Positions 18,492-28,964 of a stretch of 64,000 nucleotides of DNA are shown piece after piece. How positions within the stretch are numbered: position 1 is the stretch's first letter; each line of letters opens with the position of its first letter. Location: contig NZ_OZ243890.1 in NCBI RefSeq assembly GCF_965213555.1, positions 2,232,001 through 2,296,000 of the forward strand. The letters are read 5' to 3'. This stretch comes from Acuticoccus sp965213555 (lineage in GTDB: Bacteria > Pseudomonadota > Alphaproteobacteria > Rhizobiales > Amorphaceae). The notes below the pieces were generated by a model that was not told the origin of the DNA, made no database searches, and saw only the letters and a program-made list of their open reading frames with translations. A program made the position numbers and the translations under genes.

Positions 18492-19064
18492 ATGACCGCC
18501 CCCGCAAAGCTCCGACGCGCCCGACGCGTGGCGCTCGTCGTCGCGCTCGCTGCCGCGACGGCCGGCTGCATGTCGCAGCAGCGCTTCACCACCGCTTCGG
18601 TGCGCCCAGCGCCCTCGCAGCCGGTCATCCGGGCCGATCTCGCGCCGCCACCCGCGGCGGACGTGCCCGAGGCGCCGATCTCGCAGGAGCCCCTGCCGGA
18701 CGCGACGGGCACCATCCCCGGTGGGACCGAGGTCGCGGTCGCCGACCCGAACGCGTTGCCGGCGGAGCCTGCCGCTCCACAGGTGGCGCGTACCGACCTG
18801 CTCGGCGGATGGACCGTCGCGAGCGGGGGCGACAGCTGCCAGCTCTTCATGTCGCTGACGACGTGGACGGGGGGCTACCGGGCGTCCACCCGAGGCTGCT
18901 CCTCCGACGAGCTCGCCGGCATCAGCGCGTGGGACCTGTCGGGCGCCACCGTGACGCTGAAGGGCGGTGACGGTGGCGCGCCCGTCGCGACCCTCGCGGC
19001 GACGTCGCCGCAGCAGTTCGCCGGCTCGACGGCGAGCGGCGCCGGCATCACCGTCTCGCGGTGA
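18492..19064 (+). CDS. AprI/Inh-domain outer-membrane lipoprotein (Omp19-like)
   Basis: This 190-residue lipoprotein has a signal peptide with lipobox ATAGC (MTAPAKLRRARRVALVVALAAATAGC is read across residues 1-20 and beyond), a Pro/Ala-rich linker and a C-terminal beta-barrel domain. That domain carries DLLGGWTVASGGDSCQLFMS and the second cysteine in ASTRGCSSDEL. The pattern matches the AprI/Inh metalloprotease-inhibitor family and Brucella Omp19, a protease inhibitor and surface lipoprotein. I chose the ATG at 18492 because AAGGA at 18479-18483 is correctly spaced; the ATG at 18483 overlaps that site. It converges with the SAM-fold gene. Confidence 0.82.
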   Translation: MTAPAKLRRARRVALVVALAAATAGCMSQQRFTTASVRPAPSQPVIRADLAPPPAADVPEAPISQEPLPDATGTIPGGTEVAVADPNALPAEPAAPQVARTDLLGGWTVASGGDSCQLFMSLTTWTGGYRASTRGCSSDELAGISAWDLSGATVTLKGGDGGAPVATLAATSPQQFAGSTASGAGITVSR

Positions 19065-19082
19065 CCTTGGCGGCCGGCGCCG

Positions 19083-20423
19083 TTACTTGAGAAGGACGAG
19101 CGCCTTCTCCCCGCCCACGATCGGCAGGTCGTAAGGGTTGGCCATGTAGTCGAAGAGGTTCGGGAACGGCACGACGCGGTCGATCCGCTCGCGGGCGGTG
19201 CTGAGCTCGTCCATCAACTCGTCGGTCACCTTGAACTCGAAGCGGCGACGCTCCGTGGACCAGGCCACCACGTCGCCCACCTCGAGCCGGTCGTGATGCA
19301 GGATGAAGGGCAGCGTCGGGGTGGATGGCATCTGCTGGCGTGCCATGCCGGTGAGGCCGAACGAATCGTCGAACACCAGCGTGCCGAAACCCTTGTCCGC
19401 CGCCTCCATGATGCGCTTGGTGGTCGACACGTGGTCGTCGAAGTAGACGAGGGCGCGTGACGGCACGGCCCCGAAGTCGATCTGCGAGAAGTCCTGATCG
19501 GTGACGTAGCGCGTGCGCTCGCCGTCCTCGTCGCGAAACTTGAGGGCCGAGAGGTCGGGGTCGATGGCGACGATGCGGCGCACGTCCTTCGACCGGTGGA
19601 ACGCGAACAGCGAGCTGCCGCGGAACACGCCGCTCTCCACGTAAAGCTCCGGCTTCACCAGGGCGGCGAGGACCGACAGGTTGACGAAGTCGTGCTCGCG
19701 GATGCCGCCGCGGCCGAACAGGCCGAGCTCGCGCCCCGCCGCGAGGCCGTCGAGGATGGTTGCCTTGGTCGTGGCGCCGAGCGTCCCCTTGCCGTCGAGG
19801 TGCCGCAGGAAGTGGTCGGTGGCGACCTCGATCGCGAGCGTCGCGAACCGCGCGTAGAGGCCGTCGCTGACCTCGATGCCCGCCTGCGACGCCTTGCCGA
19901 CCTCGAGGTAGCCGCGCTTGCCCTCGCCCATGGCTGCGTTGCCCGTCGCGGCGGACCCGCGCGCAGCTCGCACCGCGCGGCGATCACGACGCGCGCCCTC
20001 GCTGCCGCCGCCCGCAGCTCGCCGCTCGGCCCGGACGGCGGAGCGGCGAGCGCGCCGCTCGTCCGTCGCGGCCTCCGCCGACGTGCCCTCGCCGGCGGCC
20101 GCGCTGCGGCGCTCGCGTTTGGCGGCGCGCGCGCCGGCGCCTCGCTTCGCGCCGGCTTCTGCATCCGTGCCAGCCTCCGCCGATCCGGCGGTGGCGGCGC
20201 GACGACCGCGGCGCTGGCCCTTCCCTGTGGCCGCGCCTTCGCCCTCGCCCTTCCCCTCGGCGCGCTCCGCCCGCTTGGCGGCACGCCGCTCCCGGGTGGC
20301 CGCGCGGGCGGCGGGGTCGCGTGCCGTGGCGCCGGAGGCGGCGGACTTGCGTGCCGCGCGCCGTGCCTTGCGGTCGCTCTTCGGATCGTCCGACGATCCG
20401 TCGTCCGTCGTGTCGTTGGCCAA
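19083..20423 (-). CDS. SAM-fold (methyltransferase-like) protein with long basic disordered N-terminus
   Basis: The 446-residue protein has two parts. Residues 1 to about 170 are low-complexity, rich in Arg, Ala, Gly, Lys and Glu (for example RKARRAARKSAASGATARD), and predicted disordered. Residues 175-446 form a globular domain with a class I Rossmann-type signature (LYVESGVFRGSSLFAF near 260, then RIVAIDPDLSALKF and ALVYFDDH), which resembles SAM-dependent methyltransferases or CmcI-like enzymes. The TTG start at 20423 has a GAGGGG ribosome-binding site. Substrate and function are unknown. The basic tail could bind nucleic acid or an acidic polymer. It lies downstream of hslU on the same strand. 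Confidence 0.72.
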   Translation of the reverse strand: MANDTTDDGSSDDPKSDRKARRAARKSAASGATARDPAARAATRERRAAKRAERAEGKGEGEGAATGKGQRRGRRAATAGSAEAGTDAEAGAKRGAGARAAKRERRSAAAGEGTSAEAATDERRARRSAVRAERRAAGGGSEGARRDRRAVRAARGSAATGNAAMGEGKRGYLEVGKASQAGIEVSDGLYARFATLAIEVATDHFLRHLDGKGTLGATTKATILDGLAAGRELGLFGRGGIREHDFVNLSVLAALVKPELYVESGVFRGSSLFAFHRSKDVRRIVAIDPDLSALKFRDEDGERTRYVTDQDFSQIDFGAVPSRALVYFDDHVSTTKRIMEAADKGFGTLVFDDSFGLTGMARQQMPSTPTLPFILHHDRLEVGDVVAWSTERRRFEFKVTDELMDELSTARERIDRVVPFPNLFDYMANPYDLPIVGGEKALVLLK

Positions 20424-20537
20424 GGTTCGCCCCTCGCAGCGTCAGCGGACGGCGGCGTCTTCGCCGGCCTTCCCCGACGAACGGCTAGCATCCTGCGCGC
20501 AAGCGGTCCACGCTCGCACGCGGCGCGAGCGCACCGT

Positions 20538-21842
20538 TCACAGGATGAAGCGCGACAGGTCCGCGTTCTTGGCGATCTCAGCGACGCCGGTGCGCACGTA
20601 ATCGCCGTCGATGGTCAGCGTCTCGCCGGACCGGTCCGTCGCCGTGAACGAGATGTCGTCGAGCACGCGCTCGATCACCGTCTGCAGCCGCCGCGCGCCG
20701 ATGTTCTCCACCGTCGCGTTGATCTCCACCGCGACCTCGGCGATGGCCTCGATGCCGTCGTCGGTGAAGGTCAGCGTGACGCCCTCCGTCCCCATCAGTG
20801 CCGAGGCCTGCTTGATCAGCGAGGCCTCGGTCTCCGTCAGGATGGAGCGGAAGTCCTCCTTGGTGAGCGGCGACAGCTCGACGCGGATCGGCAGTCGCCC
20901 CTGGAGCTCGGGCAGAAGGTCCGACGGCTTCGACACGTGGAACGCGCCCGACGCGATGAACAGGATGTGGTCGGTCTTAACCTGACCGTGCTTCGTTGCG
21001 ACCGTCGTCCCCTCGACGAGGGGGAGGAGGTCGCGCTGCACGCCCTCGCGCGAGACGTCGCCGCCGATGCGGTCGGAGCGCACGGTGATCTTGTCGATCT
21101 CGTCCAGGAAGACGATGCCGTTGTTCTCCACCTGACGCAGCGCCTCCTTGGTGAGCTTCTCGTCGTCGAGGAGCTTGTCGGACTCCTCGTTGACGAGGAT
21201 CTCGTAGGAATCGCGCACCGTGGTGCGGTGGGTCTTCTTCTGGCCGCCGAAGGCCTTGCCGAACATGTCGCCGAGGTTGACCATGCCGATGTTGGCGCCG
21301 GGCATCCCCGGCAGCTCGAAGTTCGGCAGCTGGGGCGCGGCGACGATCTCGACCTCGATCTCGCGCTCGTCGAGCTCGCCGGAGCGCAGGCGCTTGGCGA
21401 ACGATTCGCGCGTGCCCGGCGAGGCAGTCTTGCCGACGAGGGCGTCGAGCACGCGCCCCTCCGCGGCAAGGTGCGCGGTGGCGCGCACCTCCTTGCGGCG
21501 CCGCTCGCGCACCTGGGCGAGGCCGATCTCCACGAGGTCGCGCACGATCGACTCGACGTCGCGGCCGACGTAGCCGACCTCGGTGAACTTCGTCGCCTCC
21601 ACCTTGATGAACGGCGCGTTGGCGAGCTTGGCGAGGCGGCGCGAGATCTCCGTCTTGCCGACCCCGGTCGGGCCGATCATCAGGATGTTCTTGGGCATTA
21701 CCTCCTCGCGCAGGTCGCCCTCGAGCTGCAGTCGGCGCCAGCGGTTGCGCAGCGCGATGGCGACGGCGCGCTTCGCCTCCTTCTGGCCGATGATGTGCCG
21801 GTTGAGCTCGGAGACGATCTCGCGGGGGGAGAAGTCGGTCAT
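20538..21842 (-). CDS. hslU: HslU (ClpY) ATPase subunit of the HslVU protease
   Basis: This AAA+ unfoldase feeds substrates into the HslV peptidase. The 434-residue protein has the N-terminal SPREIVSELNRHIIGQ, the Walker A GPTGVGKT (57-64), the pore loop GYVGRD, the Walker B VFLDEIDKI, and sensor/arginine-finger regions (QGRLPIRVEL, ENIGARRLQTVIE). It ends in the typical DLSRFIL tail that inserts into HslV. It follows hslV by 66 bases. Confidence 0.97.
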   Translation of the reverse strand: MTDFSPREIVSELNRHIIGQKEAKRAVAIALRNRWRRLQLEGDLREEVMPKNILMIGPTGVGKTEISRRLAKLANAPFIKVEATKFTEVGYVGRDVESIVRDLVEIGLAQVRERRRKEVRATAHLAAEGRVLDALVGKTASPGTRESFAKRLRSGELDEREIEVEIVAAPQLPNFELPGMPGANIGMVNLGDMFGKAFGGQKKTHRTTVRDSYEILVNEESDKLLDDEKLTKEALRQVENNGIVFLDEIDKITVRSDRIGGDVSREGVQRDLLPLVEGTTVATKHGQVKTDHILFIASGAFHVSKPSDLLPELQGRLPIRVELSPLTKEDFRSILTETEASLIKQASALMGTEGVTLTFTDDGIEAIAEVAVEINATVENIGARRLQTVIERVLDDISFTATDRSGETLTIDGDYVRTGVAEIAKNADLSRFIL

Positions 21843-21908
21843 GGATGTCCTTTCCGCCGGCGTGCGGTCCGCCCCGCCGGCCGCCGCCCGTAGCGCGGCG
21901 TCAGCGTG

Positions 21909-22475
21909 TCAGGCCGCCTCGAGGGTTTCGATGACGAGCTGGTCGTTGGTGTAGACGCAGATGTCGGCGGCGATCGCCATGGCGCGGCGCGCGATCTCCT
22001 CCGCCGACAGGTCGGCGTCCGCCAGCGCACGCGCCGCGGCGAGCGCGTAGTTGCCGCCCGAGCCGATGCCAGCGATGCCCTGCTCGGGCTGGAGCACGTC
22101 GCCGTTGCCGGTAATGACCAGCGTCTCAGTGCGGTCGGCGACGATCATCATCGCCTCGAGGTGCCGAAGGTAGCGGTCGGTCCGCCAGTCCTTGGCGAGC
22201 TCGACGGCGGCGCGCATGAGCTGCTCGGGGTACTGCTCCAGCTTGGCCTCGAGGCGCTCCAGGAGGGTGAAGGCGTCGGCGGTGGCGCCGGCGAAGCCCG
22301 CGATCACGGAGCCCTTGCCGATGGGGCGCACCTTCCGTGCGGTCCCCTTGATGACGGTCTGCCCCATGGAGACCTGGCCGTCGCCCGCCACGACCACCTT
22401 ACCGCCCTTGCGCACCGTCAGGATGGTCGTGCCGTGCCAGGCCACGTGGGTTGCGTGTGTCATGTCCTCAACCAT
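21909..22475 (-). CDS. hslV: HslV (ClpQ) peptidase subunit
   Basis: This threonine protease forms the chamber of HslVU. After removal of a short propeptide, the mature protein begins TTILTVRKGGKVVVAGDGQV, with the nucleophile T16 in the numbering used here. The GSGGNYALAAARAL and ICVYTNDQLVIETL segments complete the 188-residue protein. Start candidates are ATG 22475 (MVEDMTHATHVAWHG) and ATG 22463; neither has a strong ribosome-binding site. A heat-shock-like promoter lies unusually close upstream. Confidence 0.95.
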   Translation of the reverse strand: MVEDMTHATHVAWHGTTILTVRKGGKVVVAGDGQVSMGQTVIKGTARKVRPIGKGSVIAGFAGATADAFTLLERLEAKLEQYPEQLMRAAVELAKDWRTDRYLRHLEAMMIVADRTETLVITGNGDVLQPEQGIAGIGSGGNYALAAARALADADLSAEEIARRAMAIAADICVYTNDQLVIETLEAA

Positions 22476-22488
22476 GTCGTTGCCCGCG

Positions 22489-22517
22489 ATATGGGCAGCC
22501 GGCCGAGGGCGCACAAC
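22489..22517 (-). promoter_or_regulatory. Candidate RpoH-type promoter of hslVU
   Basis: Read on the minus strand, GTTG (22514-22517), an 18-base spacer and CCCATAT (22489-22495) resemble a heat-shock sigma factor promoter. Transcription would begin only a few bases before the ATG at 22475, giving an almost leaderless mRNA or favouring the ATG at 22463. The -35 box is imperfect. Confidence 0.35.
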
Positions 22518-22728
22518 GCTGGCGGACTGCCGCGGAGCGCCGCCCGACGCCGCGCGGATGTGGGCGATCGCGGCTTGCCGGGCGCAGGCGCTTGCAACGT
22601 GACGATGCCGTCCGGCATATGAGCCCAGCACGGCTGTTGCGGCGCGGCCCCGATCGACGGCCGTCGCGCCGTCGATCGTCGGCGGCGTGCGAGACGTCGC
22701 AGACCTGTCAACCAAGGAGACCGTTCCG

Positions 22729-23253
22729 ATGTTCAAGAAGACGATCATGGCTGCGCTGGCGCTGGTCGCCGCATCGCTCGTGCCGGCCCTCGCCGCGGAC
22801 CTCGATCCCCGCCTCCAGGAGCGCGCGGCGGTGGTCGACGAGGGGCCCGAGGGCCGCGTGCGCGTCGGCGTGCTCGCGTGCACCATCGAGGGCGGCGTCG
22901 GCTTCATCATCGGCTCGTCGAAGGCGGTTGTGTGCACCTTCACGAACAACCGGCAGGGCGTGACGGAGGTCTACGTCGGGACGATCCGGCGGTTCGGCCT
23001 CGACATCGGCTTCACCGGCGAGCAGTACCTGCGCTGGATCGTGTTCGCGCCCCAGGCGGCGAACGCGACGGAGCGCCTCGCGGGGACCTACACCGGCCTT
23101 TCCGCCGGAGGCGCGCTCGGCCTCGCGTTCGGCGCCAACGCGCTGCTCGGTGGCTCCGCGGACTCCGTCGTGCTGCAGCCGTTCAGCCTGCAGGCCGGCA
23201 CCGGGCTCAACCTGGCCGCCGGCGTGACGAGCTTCCGCATCGAGCGGCAGTAG
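22729..23253 (+). CDS. DUF992 family exported protein
   Basis: This 174-residue protein has a signal peptide (MFKKTIMAALALVAASLVPA) and the alphaproteobacterial DUF992 pattern. RVRVGVLACTIEGGVGFIIG and VVCTFTN each carry one cysteine, followed by the YVGTIRRFGLDIGFTG strand and a glycine/alanine-rich central helix (YTGLSAGGALGLAFGANAL). The ATG at 22729 follows AAGGAGA. The function of the family is unknown, but it is periplasmic or surface exposed. It is divergent from hslV, and a strong hairpin follows its stop codon. Confidence 0.88.
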   Translation: MFKKTIMAALALVAASLVPALAADLDPRLQERAAVVDEGPEGRVRVGVLACTIEGGVGFIIGSSKAVVCTFTNNRQGVTEVYVGTIRRFGLDIGFTGEQYLRWIVFAPQAANATERLAGTYTGLSAGGALGLAFGANALLGGSADSVVLQPFSLQAGTGLNLAAGVTSFRIERQ

Positions 23254-23263
23254 GCGCACCGCG

Positions 23264-23296
23264 TTGGGCGGTCGGTCCTTGCGACCGGCCGCCCAA
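23264..23296. terminator. Bidirectional hairpin terminator between DUF992 and pmtA
   Basis: A 14-base stem (TTGGGCGGTCGGTC / GACCGGCCGCCCAA, one G-T wobble) with a five-base loop lies between the convergent genes, 11 bases after the DUF992 stop. There is no long T-run, as is common in very GC-rich genomes. Confidence 0.65.
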
Positions 23297-23306
23297 GGAC
23301 CTGGCG

Positions 23307-24095
23307 TCAGGCGGCGACGGTTCGCGCCTCGGGCTCGGAGCGGTACAGCCAGACCCGTGCCGGCGGCAGGTTCGCGAGCACCCAGCGCGAGGTGGACCAG
23401 GTGATGCCGACGAGGCCCTTCACCGCAGGGACGAGGGCGTAGGAGAACTGGATGAACGGTGCGCCCGGCGCCATGGCACCCATCGCCTGCGCCAAGAGCG
23501 CCTGACGCTCGGGAAGTGGGCGGGTGAACAGCGGCAGCCCCGACACCACCGACGCGACCGGCGGGTCGCCGAGCTGCGCCAGGACGTCGCCGAGCGCGTA
23601 GGCGTTGGCGTGCACCACCGTGGCCGCGGGGAAGCGCGTACGCAGGAGCCCGCAGAACTCCGCCGAGGCCTCGATGAGGACGAGCCGCTCGGCGGCCACT
23701 CCGCGCTCCAGGAGCGCCTGCGTGACCGCGCCCGTCCCCGGTCCCAGCTCGACGATGACGCCGGGCCGCTCGGCCTCTACGTAGGCCGCCATCAGCCGCG
23801 ACAGCTCCTGGCCCGACGGTGCCACCGCGCCGGTCTTCAAGGGGCTCTCCGCCCACGAGCGTAGGAAGCGCCCCTCATCGACCAGCCGGCCTCGGAGGCG
23901 GCGAAGCCGCCGACGCGTCGTGTCCGAGGGCCGCAGCTCGTCCTCCGCTCGGCGCGCGAGGCAGCGCAGCTCCTCCAACAGGCGCAGCTCGCGCAGGGAG
24001 GTTTGCCCGGCACGGTGGCGCGCGCGCAGCGCCCGCATCTCCTCGGCGATGCGGGCCTCGATCTCGCGGGCGCGCTGGCGGGCTTGGTCGATCAT
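23307..24095 (-). CDS. pmtA: Phospholipid N-methyltransferase-like protein
   Basis: This 262-residue SAM-dependent methyltransferase resembles the rhizobial/Rhodobacter PmtA family that methylates phosphatidylethanolamine toward phosphatidylcholine. The family-typical entry FLRSWAESPLKTGAVAPSGQ (residues 78-97) precedes SAM motif I VELGPGTGAVT (about 115-125). Then come LIEASAEFCGLLRTRFP, VVSGLPLFTRP, FIQFSYALVPAV and RVWLYR. An N-terminal charged coiled-coil-like extension of about 76 residues is unusual. It follows dnaJ on the same strand, and a dnaK-dnaJ-pmtA neighbourhood is known from rhizobia, which supports the call. Confidence 0.82.
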   Translation of the reverse strand: MIDQARQRAREIEARIAEEMRALRARHRAGQTSLRELRLLEELRCLARRAEDELRPSDTTRRRLRRLRGRLVDEGRFLRSWAESPLKTGAVAPSGQELSRLMAAYVEAERPGVIVELGPGTGAVTQALLERGVAAERLVLIEASAEFCGLLRTRFPAATVVHANAYALGDVLAQLGDPPVASVVSGLPLFTRPLPERQALLAQAMGAMAPGAPFIQFSYALVPAVKGLVGITWSTSRWVLANLPPARVWLYRSEPEARTVAA

Positions 24096-24134
24096 CAGGA
24101 GGCTCCGGGGAGGGCGCGCCCGCGGCGCAGCGTG

Positions 24135-25274
24135 CTACTGGGAGAGGTTGTCGAAAAATTCCTTCGCGCGTGAGAAGAACCCGTGACTCTCCGGGTGGTT
24201 CTCCGTCGAAGAAATCTCCTCGAACTCCGTCAGTAGCTCGCGCTGGCGACGCGTCAAGTTCTGCGGCGTCTCCACCGCGACCTCGATGTACATGTCGCCG
24301 ATCTGGCTCGAGCGCAGCAGCGGCATGCCCTTGCCGCGGAGCCGGAATTGACGCCCGGTCTGGGTCGCCTCGGGGAGCTTCACCCGCGCCTTCTCGCCGT
24401 CGATGGAGGGCACCTCCACCGATCCACCGAGCGCCGCGCGCGCCATCGAGATCGGCACGCGGCAGTAAAGGTCCGCCCCTTCGCGCTGGAAGAAGTCGTG
24501 CGGCCGGATCGACAGGAAGATGTAAAGGTCGCCGGGAGGCCCGCCCATCAGCCCTGCCTCGCCGTCGCCGGCGAGGCGGATGCGCGTGCCATCCTCGATG
24601 CCGGCAGGGATGTCGACGGACAGCTCGCGCTCCCGCGCGACGCGTCCCGATCCACCGCAGGTGGTGCAGGGATCGCGCACGACCTGGCCACGCCCCGCGC
24701 AGGTGACGCAGGTCCGCTCCAAGGTGAAGAAGCCCTGGCTGACGCGCACGCGCCCTGCCCCGTGGCAGGTGGGGCAGGCGACGGGCTCGGTGCCGGGTCG
24801 CGAGCCGGAGCCCTCGCACACCTCGCAGGTGGACGACGTGGGCACTTGGATCGTCACCCGCTTGCCCTGGTGGGCGTCCTCGAGGTGAATCTCGAGGTTG
24901 TAGCGCAGGTCCGAGCCGCGCGTGCGCCCGCCGCCCGGGCGAGGGCCGGCGCCGCGCGCGCCGCCGAAGAACTCGTCGAAGATGTCGCTCATCGCCGAGG
25001 CGAAGTCGTTGCCGAAGCCAGGGCCCGCGGCGCCGCGGCCCTCGAACGCGGCGTGGCCGAAGCGGTCGTAGGCCGCGCGCTTCTGCGGGTCGCGCAGCAC
25101 CTCGTAGGCCTCGGTGCACTCCTTGAACCGCAGCTCGGCCTCCGCGTCCCCCGGGTTGCGGTCCGGGTGGTACTGCATGGCGAGCTTGCGGTAGGCGGCC
25201 TTCAGCGCCCTGTCGTCGACGGCGCGCGTTACCCCGAGGAGGTCGTAGTAGTCGCGCTTCTGTGTGGCTGCCAT
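24135..25274 (-). CDS. dnaJ: Chaperone DnaJ
   Basis: This Hsp40 co-chaperone stimulates DnaK ATPase. The 379-residue protein has the J-domain with HPD at 36-38, a Gly/Phe-rich stretch, and four zinc-binding repeats (CEVCEGSG, CPTCHGAG, CVTCAGRG, CTTCGGSG). The C-terminal substrate-binding domains follow (FLSIRPHDFFQREGADLYC). I chose the ATG at 25274 (MAATQKRDYYDLLGV). It lies 120 bases downstream of dnaK. Confidence 0.97.
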   Translation of the reverse strand: MAATQKRDYYDLLGVTRAVDDRALKAAYRKLAMQYHPDRNPGDAEAELRFKECTEAYEVLRDPQKRAAYDRFGHAAFEGRGAAGPGFGNDFASAMSDIFDEFFGGARGAGPRPGGGRTRGSDLRYNLEIHLEDAHQGKRVTIQVPTSSTCEVCEGSGSRPGTEPVACPTCHGAGRVRVSQGFFTLERTCVTCAGRGQVVRDPCTTCGGSGRVARERELSVDIPAGIEDGTRIRLAGDGEAGLMGGPPGDLYIFLSIRPHDFFQREGADLYCRVPISMARAALGGSVEVPSIDGEKARVKLPEATQTGRQFRLRGKGMPLLRSSQIGDMYIEVAVETPQNLTRRQRELLTEFEEISSTENHPESHGFFSRAKEFFDNLSQ

Positions 25275-25394
25275 TGTGCCGGGACTTTGGGTGGGCGCGC
25301 TGCGCCGTTCTCGCATGACGGGGCCACGGCTAGGACGGCCGGGCCGGAGGGAGGGGCCGCGCGCCTGCGCGACCCCGACGCTCGGTCCGAGCGG

Positions 25395-27317
<1,923 letters not shown>

Positions 27318-27432
27318 ACGTTCTCCTTTATGGCGGACCGGCGGGACCCATCAGGCGTCCCGAGAAGCGCGACACCGGTCCCCGGTTTCGCGTTGTGGGT
27401 GCGGGGCCAAAGCGTCCCCGTACAGGCGGTGG

Positions 27433-27460
27433 ATATAAGAATGTGACGAAGTCACACAAG
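27433..27460 (-). promoter_or_regulatory. RpoH (sigma-32) promoter of dnaK with a dyad in its spacer
   Basis: On the minus strand, CTTG (27457-27460), a 17-base spacer and CTTATAT (27433-27439) match the alphaproteobacterial RpoH consensus. The spacer contains a perfect inverted repeat TGTGAC-TTC-GTCACA at 27442-27456, a possible binding site for a further regulator. The start of transcription would lie about 110 bases upstream of dnaK. Confidence 0.75.
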
Positions 27461-27488
27461 GCGGTGATCAACCCGCGAGCGAAGCCCC

Positions 27489-28823
27489 TCAGCCGCGCGT
27501 CGCCGTGAGGTCGATCGCGACCTCGACCTGCGGCGCGAGGGTCCCTCCCGCGGGATCGCTCTCCTGGGCGACCCCGTACGTCAGCCGGTCGAGGGTCGCG
27601 AGCCCCGCGGCCGTCGCGGTGTCGCCCTCGATGTCGAGGGTGAAGCGCAGCGTGACCGGGGCCTCGACGCCACGAAGGGCCAGCGTTCCGCGGGCCTCGT
27701 AGCCGCCTTCCTCGAGCGCGACGATCTCGGTTGCGGCGAACGTCGCCGTCGGGCTCGTGGCGATGGCGAGGCCGTCGGGACCCTCGAGCTGGGTCGCGGA
27801 GATGCCGTCGCCGGCGATGGTGGCGCTGTCGAGGTCGAGCGTCGCCGAGATGGAGGACGCCGCGAGGTCGTCGGGGTCGAAGCGGATGTCGGTGCGGAAC
27901 GAGCCGATGGTGCCTTCAAGGCGCGCGCCTTGGTAGTCGACCGCGAACGCCACCGTGCTGTCGGCCGGTACCAGCGTCCACGAGGCAGGACCCGCTGGTG
28001 TCGCCGGCTCGATCACTGCCACGGCGACGTCGCGCAGATCCTTGCCGACCACAGCTCGGTCGGCTGGTCCGGAGCCCAGCACCCTCGCCTGGTCGGGCGA
28101 CACGCCCGTCGCCGCGATCGCCTTGCCGTCGCGCCGCGCAAGGGCTGCGGCGCCGATCATCGAGGCCGCGAACGCGACCGTGACGAGCCAGGTCGTCGCG
28201 TGTCCGTAGGCGTTGCGCGCGCCGTCGCCTCGCCGGCCGAGCCCCATGCGGGAGAGGAAGCCGCCCCCGGCGAGCTGGTGCTTCAGCGCCCCCGCGACGT
28301 GGAGGAGGACCAGCGTGCCCATGGCGTAGGCGAGGATCACGTGCACGCCCTCGCTCACATCGGCGAGCTGCTCGCGCCCCTCCGCCGAGACGCTCGCGAA
28401 GCCAGGCAGGTGCGGCCACGGCAGCCAGTCGACGAAGTAGAGCTCGGTCTCGACCTGGATGCGCGACACGGTGATGAGGAGCCATCCCGACAGCGGGATG
28501 ATGAGGAGGAGCGCGTAGAACGTGGCGTGCACCGCGCCCGACACCTGCCGCTCCAGCGTCGAGACGGATGCGGGCTCGACCGGCGGCGGGTTGAACGTGC
28601 GCCACAGGATGCGCGCCACGGTGAGGACCAGGATGGTGACGCCGACGCTCTTGTGCAGCTGGAAGACGGTGTATTGGGCCTGCGAGCCCTCGCCGAGGAC
28701 CTCGGTCATCAGGTAGCCGCCGGTGATCTGCGCGATCACGAGAAGCGCGATCGTCCAGTGCAGGACGATCGCGCCGGTCGTGTAGCGCGACGCACGGAAC
28801 GGCGCTTCGGTGGTCGTCGGCAC
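27489..28823 (-). CDS. Cytochrome b561 fused to a YceI domain
   Basis: This 444-residue fusion begins with a dihaem b561 module of four transmembrane helices, with candidate haem ligands H22 (IVLHWTIALL), H57 (FQLHKSVGV), H161 and H175 (VHVILAYAMGTLVLLHVAG). A further hydrophobic helix near 210-228 precedes a C-terminal periplasmic YceI lipocalin-like domain from about residue 275 (WTLVPADSTVAFAVDYQGAR, LRGVEAPVTLRF). YceI proteins bind isoprenoid quinones, so the fusion may hand quinone to the cytochrome. The start codon is GTG. It lies downstream of a separate yceI gene on the same strand. Confidence 0.9.
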   Translation of the reverse strand: MPTTTEAPFRASRYTTGAIVLHWTIALLVIAQITGGYLMTEVLGEGSQAQYTVFQLHKSVGVTILVLTVARILWRTFNPPPVEPASVSTLERQVSGAVHATFYALLLIIPLSGWLLITVSRIQVETELYFVDWLPWPHLPGFASVSAEGREQLADVSEGVHVILAYAMGTLVLLHVAGALKHQLAGGGFLSRMGLGRRGDGARNAYGHATTWLVTVAFAASMIGAAALARRDGKAIAATGVSPDQARVLGSGPADRAVVGKDLRDVAVAVIEPATPAGPASWTLVPADSTVAFAVDYQGARLEGTIGSFRTDIRFDPDDLAASSISATLDLDSATIAGDGISATQLEGPDGLAIATSPTATFAATEIVALEEGGYEARGTLALRGVEAPVTLRFTLDIEGDTATAAGLATLDRLTYGVAQESDPAGGTLAPQVEVAIDLTATRG

Positions 28824-28964
28824 GCGGGGCGTCTCCGGCTGGATGGCGGGGCGGAGCGCCGCGCTCGGTGCTCCGCCCCGCCGTCGAGGGTCGTGCTGGG
28901 TGGGGGCGGACGTGCGGCCGCCCGCGTCTTCGTAAGGACGGTGCCTGACGCTCGCCGGCGAGCG

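Noticed and set aside
19596..21893. 765-codon plus-strand frame opposite the SAM-fold gene and hslU
   Set aside because: It spans two convincing minus-strand genes and shows only low-complexity composition.
25379..25393. Palindrome CGCTCGGTCCGAGCG after dnaK as a terminator
   Set aside because: The stem is short with a three-base loop and no T-run, and dnaJ follows on the same strand. It is too weak to list.
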